This document shows positions 7,016-7,291 of a stretch of DNA of 7,291 bases, piece by piece. Each line of letters begins with the position of its first letter. Position 1 is the stretch's first letter. Location of the stretch: NCBI GenBank assembly GCA_016844415.1, contig JAENIX010000047.1, positions 1 through 7,291 on the forward strand, written 5' to 3'. This stretch comes from Actinomycetota bacterium (GTDB lineage: Bacteria > Desulfobacterota > Deferrimicrobia > Deferrimicrobiales > Deferrimicrobiaceae). The notes under the pieces were generated by a model. That model saw only the letters and a program-made list of their open reading frames with translations. It was not told where the DNA came from and ran no database searches. The position numbers and the translations under genes were made by a program.

Positions 7016-7291
7016 GGTCTTTTTCCCCCCGCGGCGCCGCGGAGCTGCCCGCACGCCGCGCGAATGTCGGCCCCGCGCCGCTCACGGGTAATCGCCTGGA
7101 TCCCCGCGGCCATGAGAACTTCGCGGAACCGGTCCGCAGTTTCGCTGGACGGGGATTCGAAATCGCCGTGCTCGTGCGCATTGAAAGGGATGAGGTTGAC
7201 CTTGACCCGCGCCCCCTTGAGCAGCCCCGCCAGGTCGCGTGCGTCCCGTTCCGAATCGTTGACTCCGGCAAGCAGCACGTACTCCGCCGTC
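7012..7291 (-). CDS. rlmN: 23S rRNA (adenine2503-C2)-methyltransferase RlmN, C-terminal part (runs off right edge)
   Basis: RlmN is a radical-SAM enzyme that methylates C2 of A2503 in 23S rRNA and A37 in some tRNAs. The visible 93 codons start with TAEYVLLAGVNDSERDARDLAGLL and continue KVNLIPFNAHEHGDFESP and ITRERRGADIRAACGQL. The cysteine in AACGQL corresponds to the catalytic methyl-carrying Cys near the C terminus (C355 in E. coli). The radical-SAM CxxxCxxC cluster and the N terminus lie beyond the window. The frame stays open up to the right edge and ends with TGA at 7014-7012. The rlmN..pilF-rodZ order matches that of many proteobacteria, with the RNA and mtnP inserted here. Confidence 0.95.
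   Translation of the reverse strand, partial: TAEYVLLAGVNDSERDARDLAGLLKGARVKVNLIPFNAHEHGDFESPSSETADRFREVLMAAGIQAITRERRGADIRAACGQLRGAAGGKRP

Noticed and set aside
6737..7054. Upstream in-frame extension of mtnP to 7054 (would give 377 aa)
   Set aside because: The added residues are Arg/Pro/Ser-rich with no MTAP similarity, pass through the structured RNA region and overlap the rlmN end. The frame is open only because stops are rare at this GC content.

Overview
This GC-rich window reads almost entirely on the minus strand and looks like the chromosome of a deltaproteobacterium-type organism (Geobacter or related Desulfobacterota). That placement is inferred from protein style and from gene order (recO-glyQ-glyS-ppdK, and rlmN..pilF-rodZ). 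No search was run.

In the direction of transcription (high to low coordinates), the window opens with the C-terminal end of rlmN (23S rRNA A2503 / tRNA methyltransferase). A gap of about 280 bp follows, and it is not empty. It holds a sigma70-like promoter and a roughly 220-nt region whose two ends pair into a long interrupted rod of about 38 bp around a central bubble, the architecture of 6S RNA. Then come mtnP (methylthioadenosine phosphorylase), a six-TPR lipoprotein of the PilF/PilW type, a RodZ-like membrane protein and recO, packed with a 4-nt overlap or gaps of 6-9 nt and therefore probably one transcript.

A 95-bp gap at 3454-3548 carries a good promoter for the next unit, glyQ-glyS-ppdK: both glycyl-tRNA synthetase subunits, then the start of pyruvate phosphate dikinase, which runs off the left edge. 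An inverted repeat overlaps the -10 element of this promoter.

The two most notable observations are the 6S-like RNA and the 5' end of mtnP. The only usable mtnP start lies downstream of where the conserved Gly-rich phosphate loop (GGSG/GGTG) should be, and the Shine-Dalgarno sequence instead faces an out-of-frame ATG that is immediately followed by TGA. This suggests a small deletion, an assembly error or an unusual leader arrangement. The remaining genes look like intact housekeeping genes. I saw no mobile element, CRISPR array or tRNA.
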